This document shows positions 7,607 to 15,424 of a stretch of 64,000 nt of DNA, in pieces. Each line of letters opens with the position of its first letter. Position 1 is the first letter of the stretch. Source of the DNA: Hominenteromicrobium mulieris (GTDB lineage: Bacteria > Bacillota > Clostridia > Oscillospirales > Acutalibacteraceae); assembly GCF_020687165.1 (NCBI RefSeq), contig NZ_JAJEQC010000011.1, one strand, 5' to 3'. A program made the position numbers and the translations under genes. The notes under the pieces are model-generated. The model did no database searches. It had not been told where the DNA came from and saw only the letters and a list, made by a program, of their open reading frames with translations.

Positions 7607-7703
7607 GATGTTCTCTATATCGCCTGCCACAATTAACTTTCTTCGACATGGCATAAAAAAGACCAGTCAGCAGACTGGCCAGCAGTGGGAAACCTCCTTT
7701 CTG
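7607..7703 (-). repeat. Decayed second copy of the parB leader and start
   Basis: This stretch aligns without gaps to 5177-5273 at an offset of 2430 bases. The hairpin CCAGTCTGCTGACTGG followed by TCTTTTTT, the upstream GGAGGTTTCCC and the frame encoding GGFPLLASL are kept. The parB start has become GTGGCAGGCGATATAGAGAAC without a usable ribosome binding site, and the reading frame soon diverges. The HEPN-nuclease pair lies exactly between the two copies. Confidence 0.65.
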
Positions 7704-7790
7704 TTTGGGATATTGGAAAACGCCCCCACAGTCTCCTCGGACAGTGCAATTCTCAAAACGTAATTTTCTGTCGCTTTTTGCAATAGCGTA

Positions 7791-7799
7791 TGATATAAT
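7791..7799 (+). promoter_or_regulatory. Extended -10 promoter (TG-A-TATAAT)
   Basis: TGATATAAT lies 32 bases before the start of the next gene and ahead of its GGGAGG ribosome binding site. No good -35 is visible. Confidence 0.5.
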
Positions 7800-7830
7800 A
7801 ATAGCGCAAAATTAAATGGGAGGTGTATCT

Positions 7831-8301
7831 ATGAGCGTAATTAACGACTCCAAGGATTATTTTTATCTTGGATTACAAAATAAAAAGGAACAGATTGACC
7901 TGCTATGGCCAGGCGTTGAAAACCTTGAAAGCACACAGTTTTATGAGCTGTGCCAGAAGTATTCTGACATAGCGCTTAATGCAATCAAACAGAGAATTCC
8001 GGGGACTTGTGATGTGCAAGGGTGTTTTCAGTTTACAGACATCGAGGCCGCAAAGCGTGCAACAAAAGACTATGTCATGGGTTGGAGAATTAAAGATATT
8101 GATGCTCTTTTGTCCTTGATTCACGAGTTTCACTCATACGCTGTTGCATGGGATGACAAGAGAACAACGAGCGGGAGCGTACTACCCGAAAACTATGACT
8201 ATCAATCTATGTATGCTGGGAAATATTATAATTTCAAAGAATTACCTGATGATATTTGGGAGCAAATCGCACGCGAAGTCAAAGAATATATATGTGCTTA
8301 A
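7831..8301 (+). CDS. Protein of unknown function at the element end
   Basis: I do not recognise the family. The 156-residue product is soluble-looking, with no signal peptide or membrane segment, rich in aromatic residues, and shows two charged segments, KKEQIDLLWPGVENLES near the N-terminus and DDIWEQIAREVKEYI at the C-terminus. The start is ATG 7831 after GGGAGGTGTATCT; an in-frame ATG at 7816 lies in front of that site and is less likely. It stands alone with its own TATAAT promoter and is the last gene before the tRNA fragment at the end of the element. Its moderate AT-richness resembles the HEPN pair more than the conjugation operon, so it may be another cargo gene. Confidence 0.65.
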   Translation: MSVINDSKDYFYLGLQNKKEQIDLLWPGVENLESTQFYELCQKYSDIALNAIKQRIPGTCDVQGCFQFTDIEAAKRATKDYVMGWRIKDIDALLSLIHEFHSYAVAWDDKRTTSGSVLPENYDYQSMYAGKYYNFKELPDDIWEQIAREVKEYICA

Positions 8302-8338
8302 AGCCAAGCTTTCTTATGGTGGAGAAGCCCGCGTATTG

Positions 8339-8443
<105 letters not shown>

Positions 8444-8478
8444 AAGTCCTGATTTTCTTCGGAAAGTCAGGACTTTTT
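8444..8478 (+). terminator. Terminator after the tRNA fragment
   Basis: AAGTCCTGA and TCAGGACTT form a stem around a 13-base loop and are followed by TTTTTGC. It is the natural terminator of the former tRNA gene. Confidence 0.75.
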
Positions 8479-8520
8479 GCTATATGAGGAATTTTTGAAA
8501 AAATCGAGGAGATCAAAACA

Positions 8521-8574
8521 GGGCATACCGCATTAAAGATGAAATGCTTTTGCGGTATGCCCTTGATTTTTTTT
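8521..8574 (+). terminator. Strong terminator hairpin
   Basis: GGGCATACCGCA pairs with TGCGGTATGCCC, followed by TTGATTTTTTTT. It isolates the ZIP region from upstream transcription. The -35 of the next promoter begins inside its T-run. Confidence 0.75.
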
Positions 8575-8617
8575 GAATGGCGCGTTATAATAGATTTGCG
8601 GGTTAGAACAAACTAAC
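8563..8617 (+). promoter_or_regulatory. Orphan promoter with metal-box-like operator
   Basis: TTGATT (8563-8568), a 17-base spacer and TATAAT (8586-8591) make a good sigma-A promoter. GTTAG-AACAAA-CTAAC (8602-8617) sits where transcription should start, the position of a repressor operator. No gene follows on this strand: the transcript would run into the 3' end of the ZIP gene as antisense RNA. Only tiny frames (5 and 17 codons) are present. Confidence 0.65.
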
Positions 8618-8686
8618 TTTTTGCGCGATGAAACGGAGCCGTTAAGGCTGAAAAGAGCAAAGCATTTAAAATGGCATTCACACCGT

Positions 8687-9463
8687 TCACCCAAGCGCAA
8701 CGTCTAAGATCATCATGGCGGTAAAGCCCACGGCAAAAAACACCGTGCCGATGTTGGAGTGCGTGCCCTGTGACATTTCGGGGATAAGCTCCTCTACGAC
8801 GACGTACAGCATTGCTCCGGCGGCGAAGCTCAAAAGGTACGGCAGCGCCGGCACAATGAGCTGGGCGGCCAAAACGGTCAGCACGGCACCGATGGGTTCC
8901 ACCGCGCCGGAAAGCACGCCGTCCAAAAACGCACGCGACTTTTTCATGCCTTCAGCGTGCAACGGCATGGAGATGATGGCGCCTTCGGGAAAATTTTGAA
9001 TGGCAATGCCGAGCGAAAGTGCAAGTGCGCCTGCGGCGGTGATCTGTGCGCTGCCGGAAAGGTACCCGGCGTACACCACGCCTACGGCCATACCCTCCGG
9101 AATATTGTGCAGCGTGACGGCAAGCATCATCATTGTGGTGCGGTGCAGTCGGCTTTTCGGGCCTTCCGCCTGTTCGCTGCTGCGGTGCAGGTGGGGGATG
9201 GTGTGGTCAAGCAAAAGCAGAAACAAAACGCCTGTCCAAAATCCGATCGCTGCCGGCAGAAACGAGAGCTTGCCGAGCGCTGCGGATTGCTCTATGGCGG
9301 GGATCAATAAGCTCCATACCGAAGCCGCCACCATCACACCTGCCGCAAAGCCGGTCAGGCTGCGCTGTACGCGATCGCTGAGCGATTTTTTCATGAAGAA
9401 CACGCACGCTGCGCCGAGCGAGGTGCCAAGAAACGGAATCAATATGCCGTAAAATGTTTCCAT
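8687..9463 (-). CDS. ZIP family metal transporter
   Basis: ZIP proteins import zinc, iron or other divalent metals across the cytoplasmic membrane. The 258-residue product has about eight membrane segments and the family hallmarks in TM4-5, HNIPEG (about 120-125) and the second half-site NFPEGAI (about 157-163), plus a short histidine-containing loop DHTIPHLHRSS between TM3 and TM4. Length fits the ZupT/GufA-like branch. The ATG follows GGAGGATACAT. A GTTAG-N6-CTAAC dyad overlaps its probable transcription start, so metal-dependent repression is likely. It is a single-gene unit facing away from the AraC gene. Confidence 0.92.
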   Translation of the reverse strand: METFYGILIPFLGTSLGAACVFFMKKSLSDRVQRSLTGFAAGVMVAASVWSLLIPAIEQSAALGKLSFLPAAIGFWTGVLFLLLLDHTIPHLHRSSEQAEGPKSRLHRTTMMMLAVTLHNIPEGMAVGVVYAGYLSGSAQITAAGALALSLGIAIQNFPEGAIISMPLHAEGMKKSRAFLDGVLSGAVEPIGAVLTVLAAQLIVPALPYLLSFAAGAMLYVVVEELIPEMSQGTHSNIGTVFFAVGFTAMMILDVALG

Positions 9464-9495
9464 ATGTATCCTCCGTATACAGTGAAATCGAATAA

Positions 9496-9525
9496 GTTAG
9501 TGTTAACTAACTTTCGAATATAGCA
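9496..9525 (-). promoter_or_regulatory. ZIP promoter with GTTAG-N6-CTAAC box
   Basis: On the minus strand TG-C-TATATT (9525-9517) is an extended -10. The dyad GTTAG-TGTTAA-CTAAC (9496-9511) lies just downstream, over the expected start point, as for a repressor. Confidence 0.65.
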
Positions 9526-9658
9526 TACACGAAATTAAAGCAGAAGTCAACCGTGAACCGAGAAATTCTGTTTTGGCGATACATAAAAGATCACTAACAA
9601 GGAAATAGGGCGAAAAGACCAAATAGAGCGAAAATTTCACTTTTATTTTTGAATTCGA

Positions 9659-9686
9659 GTTAGAAGTTGCTAACTTTTAATACAAT
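9659..9686 (+). promoter_or_regulatory. araC promoter region with GTTAG-N6-CTAAC box
   Basis: The dyad GTTAG-AAGTTG-CTAAC (9659-9674) covers the -35 position of a promoter whose -10 is TACAAT (9681-9686). The -35 itself is poor, so the box could serve a repressor or an activator. Confidence 0.6.
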
Positions 9687-9748
9687 GCCGCACGCGGGCA
9701 ACGGTCTCTTTTCCCGCAGTCAGAACATAATGTTAGGGGGCGCGTATC

Positions 9749-10702
9749 ATGCGTGACGCGATACAACAAGAAGAGCAAAACACGATGCTGCTTGCGGAAA
9801 GTGACGGCTGTGCCGTGTGGCAGCTGCGCAACGAGACGGGCGAGGGCACTGTGACATGCTATACCATTTTTCCGGGTGTGGAGCTTCGGTTTCGAGATCT
9901 GCATATGACGCACTGCGTATGCGGAAAGACCGACGACCGTATGCGGCTCACGATCGAGCACTGCCGCGAAGGGCGCATGGCCTACGCGTTGGGAGAAGGC
10001 GCTTTTTTCTATGTGAGCGCCGGTGAGATGAAGCTTGAAAACGGCGCGTCATGCTCGCAGAAGCTCGACTTGCCTTCCAGCCATTACCATGGACTCGTGG
10101 TCACGCTCGACCCGGAGCAGGCCTCGCGTTCCCTGCCGAACGTCATGGCGGGCTTTTCCGTTACCCCGGCGGCGATTCTGCGCCGCTTTGCGCTGAACGG
10201 AACGCCTAAGGTTATTGCGTGCACGGAGCAGGTCGCACGCATTTTTGAGGAAATGTACCGCGTGCCGGAAAAAGCACGTATTTCCTATTTTCAGATCAAA
10301 ATACTGGAGCTGCTGCTCGCGCTCGACAGCATGACGCCGCCGAAGGAAAACGCGGCGCATCCGTACTTTTATAAGACGCAGCTTGAAAAAACCAAGGCCG
10401 TGCGCGATTTTCTCGCCGAGCATATCTCCGAAAACTTCACGCAGGAAGAGCTTTCTGCACGATTCGATTTTGCGCTGACACCGATGAAGACCTGCTTTAA
10501 GGCAGCGTACGGCACATCCATCGGCGCGTGGCTCACCGATTATCGCATGAATTACGCGGCGGAAATTTTGTTGCGTGAAAAACGCCGGAACATTGCCGAG
10601 ATTGCCGCACAGGTCGGATACGACAGCGCCAGTAAGTTTGCGGCGGCGTTCAAAAAAGTAAAGCACATGACGCCCGCTGAATACCGCAGCGCGTTGCGAT
10701 AA
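9749..10702 (+). CDS. AraC family transcriptional regulator
   Basis: The C-terminal about 100 residues contain the two helix-turn-helix units of the AraC/XylS DNA-binding domain (FTQEELSARFDFALTPMKTCFKAAYG and RRNIAEIAAQVGYDSASKFAAAFKKVKHMTPAEYR). The N-terminal about 200 residues are a sensor region without a cofactor motif I can name; the architecture resembles PchR/YbtA-type regulators of siderophore genes. ATG 9749 follows GGGGGCGCG. It is divergent from the ZIP gene, and both promoters have the same dyad, so a metal-linked role is likely. Direct targets are unknown; the box-bearing transport and enzyme operons at 27 kb and 44.8 kb are candidates. Confidence 0.87.
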   Translation: MRDAIQQEEQNTMLLAESDGCAVWQLRNETGEGTVTCYTIFPGVELRFRDLHMTHCVCGKTDDRMRLTIEHCREGRMAYALGEGAFFYVSAGEMKLENGASCSQKLDLPSSHYHGLVVTLDPEQASRSLPNVMAGFSVTPAAILRRFALNGTPKVIACTEQVARIFEEMYRVPEKARISYFQIKILELLLALDSMTPPKENAAHPYFYKTQLEKTKAVRDFLAEHISENFTQEELSARFDFALTPMKTCFKAAYGTSIGAWLTDYRMNYAAEILLREKRRNIAEIAAQVGYDSASKFAAAFKKVKHMTPAEYRSALR

Positions 10703-10773
10703 ATCCAAAATAAAACAGTGAAACTCCAATATAACGTTGCTTCGGTGCTTTTAGAATCTCAGAAAAGTTTCAC

Positions 10774-10802
10774 TTGCAACTTTTCTTCTTGCGTGGTAGA
10801 AT
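10774..10802 (+). promoter_or_regulatory. Sigma-A promoter for nitroreductase
   Basis: TTGCAA, a 17-base spacer and TAGAAT lie 48 bases before the nitroreductase start. Confidence 0.65.
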
Positions 10803-10850
10803 AACGGTAAAATCAAAACGACTTCGAAAAACATAAAGGAGCGTGCCCGT

Positions 10851-11375
10851 ATGGATGCTTTGCAAAACCTTTTTAATCGCAGAAGCGTGCGGGATTTCAC
10901 CGCACAGCCCATTGAAGAAGAGAAGCTGCACCGGATTTTAGAGGCCGGCATGAGTGGCCCTTGCTGCGTGAATGCGCGCGATTGGTCGTTCATCGTCGTC
11001 ACCGACCGCGAAAAGCTGCTTGAAATGGCAGAGGCGAACGGTAGACCGGCACAGCCGCTGAAAAAGGCTGCGGCCGCCATTCTGATCTGCGGCGATCTCG
11101 AGCGTGCATTCCCACCCGCGAAGGACTATTGGATCATCGACGGCGCCATTGCCGTGCAGAATATGACGCTTTGCGCCGATGCACTCGGCCTCGGCTCTGT
11201 GTGGCTCGGCACATGGCCGCAGATGGACCGTGTTGAAAAGCAAGCCGCACTGTTTAACCTGCCGGAGACTATCGTGCCGCATTCCGCTCTTGCACTCGGC
11301 TATCCCGCGAAAGAGAATAAAGAACCGCGTGAAAGCCGCTACGAAGAAAACCGCGTGCATTTTGAAAAGTGGTAA
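10851..11375 (+). CDS. Nitroreductase family protein
   Basis: Nitroreductases are dimeric FMN enzymes that reduce nitroaromatics, quinones or related compounds with NAD(P)H. The 174-residue product shows the FMN-binding start RRSVRDFTAQPIEEE (9-23), the conserved GPCCVNARDWSFIVV (about 36-50), the central DGAIAVQNMTLCADALGLGSVWLGTW and the C-terminal ALGYPAKENKEPRE. This is the short subfamily typical of anaerobes. AAAGGAG lies before ATG 10851. It is a monocistronic unit between its own promoter and a terminator. The substrate cannot be deduced. Confidence 0.9.
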   Translation: MDALQNLFNRRSVRDFTAQPIEEEKLHRILEAGMSGPCCVNARDWSFIVVTDREKLLEMAEANGRPAQPLKKAAAAILICGDLERAFPPAKDYWIIDGAIAVQNMTLCADALGLGSVWLGTWPQMDRVEKQAALFNLPETIVPHSALALGYPAKENKEPRESRYEENRVHFEKW

Positions 11376-11379
11376 AAAC

Positions 11380-11413
11380 GAAGGACGTTGCCCCGGTGGG
11401 CAGCGTCCTTTTC
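11380..11413. terminator. Bidirectional terminator
   Basis: AAGGACG-TTGCCC pairs with GGGCAG-CGTCCTT and is followed by TTTTC; the other strand also carries a T-stretch. It lies between the convergent nitroreductase and RNA methyltransferase genes. Confidence 0.75.
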
Positions 11414-12241
11414 TCATGCTTTGTTGTGCAGTGTGCCGAGTTGATAAAACGCCACGGCGCTTGCGGCGGCAACGTTCAGCGAGTCCACACCGTGCGACAT
11501 GGGAATCTTCACCGTGTAGTCGCAATGCTCGATCGTCGTGTTTGCAAGGCCGTCACCCTCGGTGCCAAGCACAACGGCGAGCTTCGGCTCTTTCTCCAAA
11601 CGCGGGTCGGAGAGGGGAAGCGTGTCGTCGCGCAGCGCCATGGCGGCCGTCTTAAAGCCGAGACCGTGCAGTGTATCCTGCCACGAAACGTCTTCGGGCA
11701 GATACGTCCACGGCACCTGAAATACTGTGCCCATGCTCACGCGGCTTGCGCGGCGATACAGCGGGTCGCTGCCGGCGGCGGTCAATAAAACCGCGTCCAT
11801 GCCGAGCGCCGCCGCACTGCGGAAGATTGCGCCGATGTTTGTGGGGTTCATCACATTTTCGAGCACGGCAATGCGGCGCGCATTTGTGCAAATCTCCGCA
11901 ACACTTTTCAAAGCCGGGCGGCGCATCGCACACAGCATGCCGCGGGTTAGCTTAAAGCCCGTTAGCTGTGTCAAAACATCCAGCTCCGCCGTGTAAACGG
12001 GAATGTCTTCGGGGCAGCGAGATAGAATTTCTGCAGCCTTGCCCTCCACATGCTTCGTTTCCATTAAAAAAGAGAGCGGCACGCAGCCGCCGTCTAAGGC
12101 GCGGCCGATAACGAGCGGGCTTTCCGCAATGAACATTGCGTTTGCGGGGTCGGCGCGGTTGACAAGCTGGTTTTCCGTAAGCCGCGCAAAAACGTCCAGC
12201 TCCGGCGCGGAAAAGGACGTGATGGGAATGATGTTTGCCAT
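11414..12241 (-). CDS. TrmH/SpoU family RNA 2'-O-methyltransferase
   Basis: SpoU enzymes methylate the 2'-hydroxyl of a ribose in rRNA or tRNA using S-adenosylmethionine, through a trefoil-knot fold. The 275-residue product has a substrate-binding N-terminal domain (about 1-105) and the three SpoU motifs: NPTNIGAIFRSAAALG (motif 1), LGTEGDGL (motif 2) and IPMSHGVDSLNVAAASAVAFY (motif 3). It looks like the rRNA-type branch (TsnR/RlmB-like), but the target nucleotide cannot be told from sequence. The ATG is followed by the family's usual opening; the upstream region is a long hairpin-rich spacer. Confidence 0.9.
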   Translation of the reverse strand: MANIIPITSFSAPELDVFARLTENQLVNRADPANAMFIAESPLVIGRALDGGCVPLSFLMETKHVEGKAAEILSRCPEDIPVYTAELDVLTQLTGFKLTRGMLCAMRRPALKSVAEICTNARRIAVLENVMNPTNIGAIFRSAAALGMDAVLLTAAGSDPLYRRASRVSMGTVFQVPWTYLPEDVSWQDTLHGLGFKTAAMALRDDTLPLSDPRLEKEPKLAVVLGTEGDGLANTTIEHCDYTVKIPMSHGVDSLNVAAASAVAFYQLGTLHNKA

Positions 12242-12314
12242 AAAAACACACTTTCAATTATTTAATATTGAAGATATCCAAGCTAAAGTAAAGCGAACGC
12301 ACAAAGTTTTGCGC

Positions 12315-12494
12315 AAGCTTTTTCAAGAAGCTTAAACCGAACGCACGCGTTCGGTTGCGGTTTTTTAGGGCAGCGCCCTAAATCGTCGTCCGCAGACGAC
12401 GAAATCTTTTTGCCTATCCAAAAATTAGGAAGGGAAGCAAAACAGTTCGGTGGACTGTTTTGTTCGGGAAACCCAATTAGGGGGTTCCCCGAAC
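12315..12494. repeat. Array of five or six consecutive hairpins, no gene
   Basis: The 535-base gap between 12242 and 12776 contains no convincing gene. It carries successive stems: AAGCTT/AAGCTT (12315-12333), ACCGAACGC/GCGTTCGGT followed by TTTTTT (12336-12366), TAGGGC/GCCCTA (12366-12380), CGTCGTC/GACGACG (12384-12401), AAAACAGT/ACTGTTTT (12439-12461) and GTTCGGG...CCCGAAC (12462-12494). It may be a repetitive extragenic element or an RNA; the second stem is a plausible terminator. Confidence 0.5.
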
Positions 12495-12655
12495 GATGAG
12501 TAGAGCGAGGCATTAAAAAGCTGCAAAGCGCAAACCTACCCCATATTCCCAAATATTTTATCACACTGCAAAGCAGAAAATCAAGTGGATAGGGCAGGGA
12601 GAATGCCGCTTGTAAAGAAAACCGCTCAAAAACGTAAAATTTTCATGAAATATCA

Positions 12656-12684
12656 TTGACAAAGTATACAACAAAGAGTAAAAT
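12656..12684 (+). promoter_or_regulatory. Strong sigma-A promoter of the sugar ABC operon
   Basis: Consensus TTGACA, a 17-base spacer and TAAAAT. The 92-base leader leads to the lipoprotein gene. Confidence 0.8.
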
Positions 12685-12776
12685 ACCCAGTATATGAGGC
12701 GTTTACAGTTTATTCACAACGTCTCAAAATATTTCAGATCATCTGCGGCAGATCGCAGATACAGGAGGAAACACAC

Positions 12777-13817
12777 ATGAAAAAGGTATTGAGCATTGTT
12801 CTGGCGCTCGCGCTTCTCTGCGTCACCTTCGCAGCATGCGCAGGCAACGGAACCTCTTCCACAAGCTCTGCCTCTGAGGAATCCAGTGCTGTCAGCTCTG
12901 AATCCTCTGCAGAATCCGAGTCTTCCGCGTCTTCCGAGGAAAGCACTTCCACGGAAAAGACCAAGATCGGCATCCTTGCACCGGCTGTTACCCACGGTTG
13001 GGTCGCAGGCGTTGCATATTACGCTGAGCAGCGCTGCAAAGAGCTGAGCGACACCGTCGACTACAAGCTCTACACCAGCAACAACGCTGAGGAAATGACT
13101 TCTCAGATCGACGACCTCAAGTCCTGGGGCGCAGAAGCTATCGTTGCTTTCCCGCAGTGGGAAGGCATGGAAGTGCCGATTCAGGAAGCAATCGATGAGG
13201 GCATCGTTGTTGTAAACTTCGATATCGAGATCGCAGCAGACGGCGTTTACCGTGTATCCGGCGATAACGAATCCATGGGCGTTGAAGGCGCTAAGTACAT
13301 TGTCGATAAAATCGGCACCACCGGCAAAGTCGTCGTTCTCGACGTTCCGACCTCCGGTTCCGTTGCAGAGCTCCGCAAGAAGGGCTTCCTCGACACCATG
13401 AAGGAAATTGCTCCGGATATGGAGATTGTTGAATATGCTACGCAGTTCACCCGTGAAGCCGGTCAGGCTGACTTCGCAGACATCCTCACCAGCAACGATC
13501 ACATCGACGCTGTTTACTCCATGGACGACGAGACTTCTATCGGTGTTCTGCAGGCTATTTCCGAAGCAAACCGTGACGACATTAAGGTCATCACCGGTGG
13601 CGGCGGCTGCCAGGAGTACTTCAACATGATGAAGGAAAACGAGAACATTTGGATTGAGTCTTCTCTTTACAGCCCGCTGATGGTCAAGGACGCTGTTGAT
13701 ATGGCACTTGACGTTCTCGCAGGCAAGGACGTAGAGCCGGTCAAGATTATCTCGACGACAGTTGTTGACAGAGACAACGTTGACGAGTACCTCGACCCGG
13801 AGAACACCGTTTACTAA
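12777..13817 (+). CDS. Sugar ABC transporter substrate-binding lipoprotein
   Basis: The protein captures a sugar outside the membrane and delivers it to the permease encoded downstream. The first 21 residues are a lipoprotein signal with lipobox TFAAC (Cys21), followed by a Ser/Glu-rich linker to about residue 60, then a two-lobed periplasmic-binding-protein fold of the ribose/galactose class beginning KIGILAPAVTHGW and containing VVNFDIEI and VYSMDDETSIGVL. Length (346) fits. Codon use is strongly biased to a few codons, as in highly expressed genes. AGGAGG precedes the ATG. A hairpin after the stop probably lets this gene be expressed more than the rest of the operon. The sugar is not identifiable; the neighbouring aldolase only suggests a glycolytic fate. 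Confidence 0.9.
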   Translation: MKKVLSIVLALALLCVTFAACAGNGTSSTSSASEESSAVSSESSAESESSASSEESTSTEKTKIGILAPAVTHGWVAGVAYYAEQRCKELSDTVDYKLYTSNNAEEMTSQIDDLKSWGAEAIVAFPQWEGMEVPIQEAIDEGIVVVNFDIEIAADGVYRVSGDNESMGVEGAKYIVDKIGTTGKVVVLDVPTSGSVAELRKKGFLDTMKEIAPDMEIVEYATQFTREAGQADFADILTSNDHIDAVYSMDDETSIGVLQAISEANRDDIKVITGGGGCQEYFNMMKENENIWIESSLYSPLMVKDAVDMALDVLAGKDVEPVKIISTTVVDRDNVDEYLDPENTVY

Positions 13818-13835
13818 TTTAAAAGTTCTGCAAAG

Positions 13836-13868
13836 GGGCTGTTGCGCAAGCAGCAGCCTTTTTTGTTA
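13836..13868 (+). terminator. Intra-operon terminator after the binding protein
   Basis: GGCTGTTGC pairs with GCAGCAGCC (one wobble) and is followed by TTTTTTG. Partial termination here would explain excess binding protein over ATPase and permease. Confidence 0.7.
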
Positions 13869-13939
13869 AAAGGGGATAGCCGTCTTCTATGGACGGCAGA
13901 TCTCCTATTTGTACGCCATACAGAAAGGAAAGTGTATGT

Positions 13940-15424
13940 ATGACACTTGAAATGAAGGGGATCTACAAATCCTTCGGTGCAAACGATGTTCTGCGGGACG
14001 TTTCGTTTACCTTAAACGGCGGCGAGATCTGCGCGCTGCTCGGTGAAAACGGCGCCGGAAAATCTACCCTGATGAATATTCTCGGCGGCGTCCATCATGC
14101 GGATCAGGGCCAGATCCTGTTGGACGGCAAGCGCGTTGCGTTTCAAACGCCGGCGGATTCCCTGAAGCATGGCATTGCTTTTATCCATCAGGAATTAAAC
14201 CTTGTAAATGATCTTGCCATTTACGAGAATATGTTTATCGGCCACGAGCTGCGGAAGAAGAACCGTTTTCTGGATTCCGCCGCGATGATTGCGAAAACGA
14301 ACGAAGTTTTCAAAAAAATGGACCTTGACCTCGACCCGCGTATCATGGTGCGCGACCTCGATGCTTCCTATAAGCAGATTGTCGAGATTGCCCGCGCACT
14401 TTTGATGGAGGCTTCCATCATCATCATGGACGAGCCGACCACTTCGCTTACGGAGCCGGAAATTCGCCGTGTGTTCGATATGATGAATACGCTGAGAAAG
14501 AGCGGCGTAGGCATTGTGTTCATTTCTCATAAGCTGCGCGAGGTCATGGAGATCTGCACACGCTACACAGTGCTGCGAGACGGCAATATGGTTTCCTCCG
14601 GCCTTGTCTCGGAGACCTCTGTCGATATGCTGGCGCGCGACATGGTCGGCCACGATGTGCGCACACAGTCGCTCCGCCGTGAGAAAAAGATTGGTAATGT
14701 TATTTTAAGCGGCAAGGGTATGACATTGGAGCCGCATTTCAGAAACGTCAGCTTTGAAGTGCACGCCGGCGAGGTGCTCGGTTTCACGGGCCTTTTGGGC
14801 GACGGCAGAAGTGAGCTGTTTCAGGCGGTTTTCGGCGCAATACACGGGGCTTCCGGCACGGTAGAAGTCGAGGGCAAGCCCGTGCATATCCGCACTACGG
14901 GGCAGGCGCTCAAGGCCGGCGTCGGCTATGTGCCGCGTAACCGCAAGGAAAACGGCATCATCAAGGATATGAGTATTCTTGAAAACGGCACGGTCGTCAC
15001 ATGGCCCAGAGACAGCAAGATGGGCTTTTTGCACTCGAAGAAGATTGAAAAGGATTTTGATGATTTCGAAAAAGAGCTGCACATTAAGCTCGGCTCCGCA
15101 AAAGATCTCATCGGCAGCCTTTCTGGCGGCAACCAGCAGAAGGTGGTGCTGGCAAAGTGGCTGGATGCAAACCCAAAGGTGCTTGTGTTCGATAACCCCA
15201 CACAGGGCGTGGACGTAGGTGCTAAGGAGGAAATCTACGATATTATCCTGAAGCTCGCAGAGGTGGGCGTCGCCGTCATTGTGCTTTCCAGCGAGGCCCA
15301 GGAGATTATCCGCGTGTGCGACCGCACCGTCGTGATGTTCCACGGCAGCGTGCAGGGCGAGCTTGTCGGCGATGAAATGAATGAGCAGGCCATCATGCGC
15401 CTTGCAACAGGGGGACAGGTATAA
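13940..15424 (+). CDS. Sugar ABC transporter ATP-binding protein (RbsA/MglA type)
   Basis: The subunit powers sugar import with two fused ATPase domains. Domain 1 has Walker A GENGAGKS (35-42), a signature region around YKQIVEIARAL and Walker B IIIMDEPTTSL. Domain 2 carries the signature LSGGNQQKVVLAKWL and Walker B LVFDNPTQGVDVGAKEE; its Walker A is degenerate (TGLLGDGRSELFQAVFG), as usual for this family. The ATG at 13940 is preceded by AAAGGAAAG and starts the conserved MTLEMKGIYKSFG; earlier in-frame starts lie in the ribosome binding region. It overlaps the permease gene by one base (TAATG). Confidence 0.93.
   Translation: MTLEMKGIYKSFGANDVLRDVSFTLNGGEICALLGENGAGKSTLMNILGGVHHADQGQILLDGKRVAFQTPADSLKHGIAFIHQELNLVNDLAIYENMFIGHELRKKNRFLDSAAMIAKTNEVFKKMDLDLDPRIMVRDLDASYKQIVEIARALLMEASIIIMDEPTTSLTEPEIRRVFDMMNTLRKSGVGIVFISHKLREVMEICTRYTVLRDGNMVSSGLVSETSVDMLARDMVGHDVRTQSLRREKKIGNVILSGKGMTLEPHFRNVSFEVHAGEVLGFTGLLGDGRSELFQAVFGAIHGASGTVEVEGKPVHIRTTGQALKAGVGYVPRNRKENGIIKDMSILENGTVVTWPRDSKMGFLHSKKIEKDFDDFEKELHIKLGSAKDLIGSLSGGNQQKVVLAKWLDANPKVLVFDNPTQGVDVGAKEEIYDIILKLAEVGVAVIVLSSEAQEIIRVCDRTVVMFHGSVQGELVGDEMNEQAIMRLATGGQV

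Noticed and set aside
12242..12776. A CRISPR array in the repeat-rich gap
   Set aside because: The stems differ from each other and there are no equal-length direct repeats with spacers.
13836..13868. A riboswitch between the binding-protein and ATPase genes
   Set aside because: Only a simple stem followed by Ts is visible; no conserved aptamer-like structure was seen.
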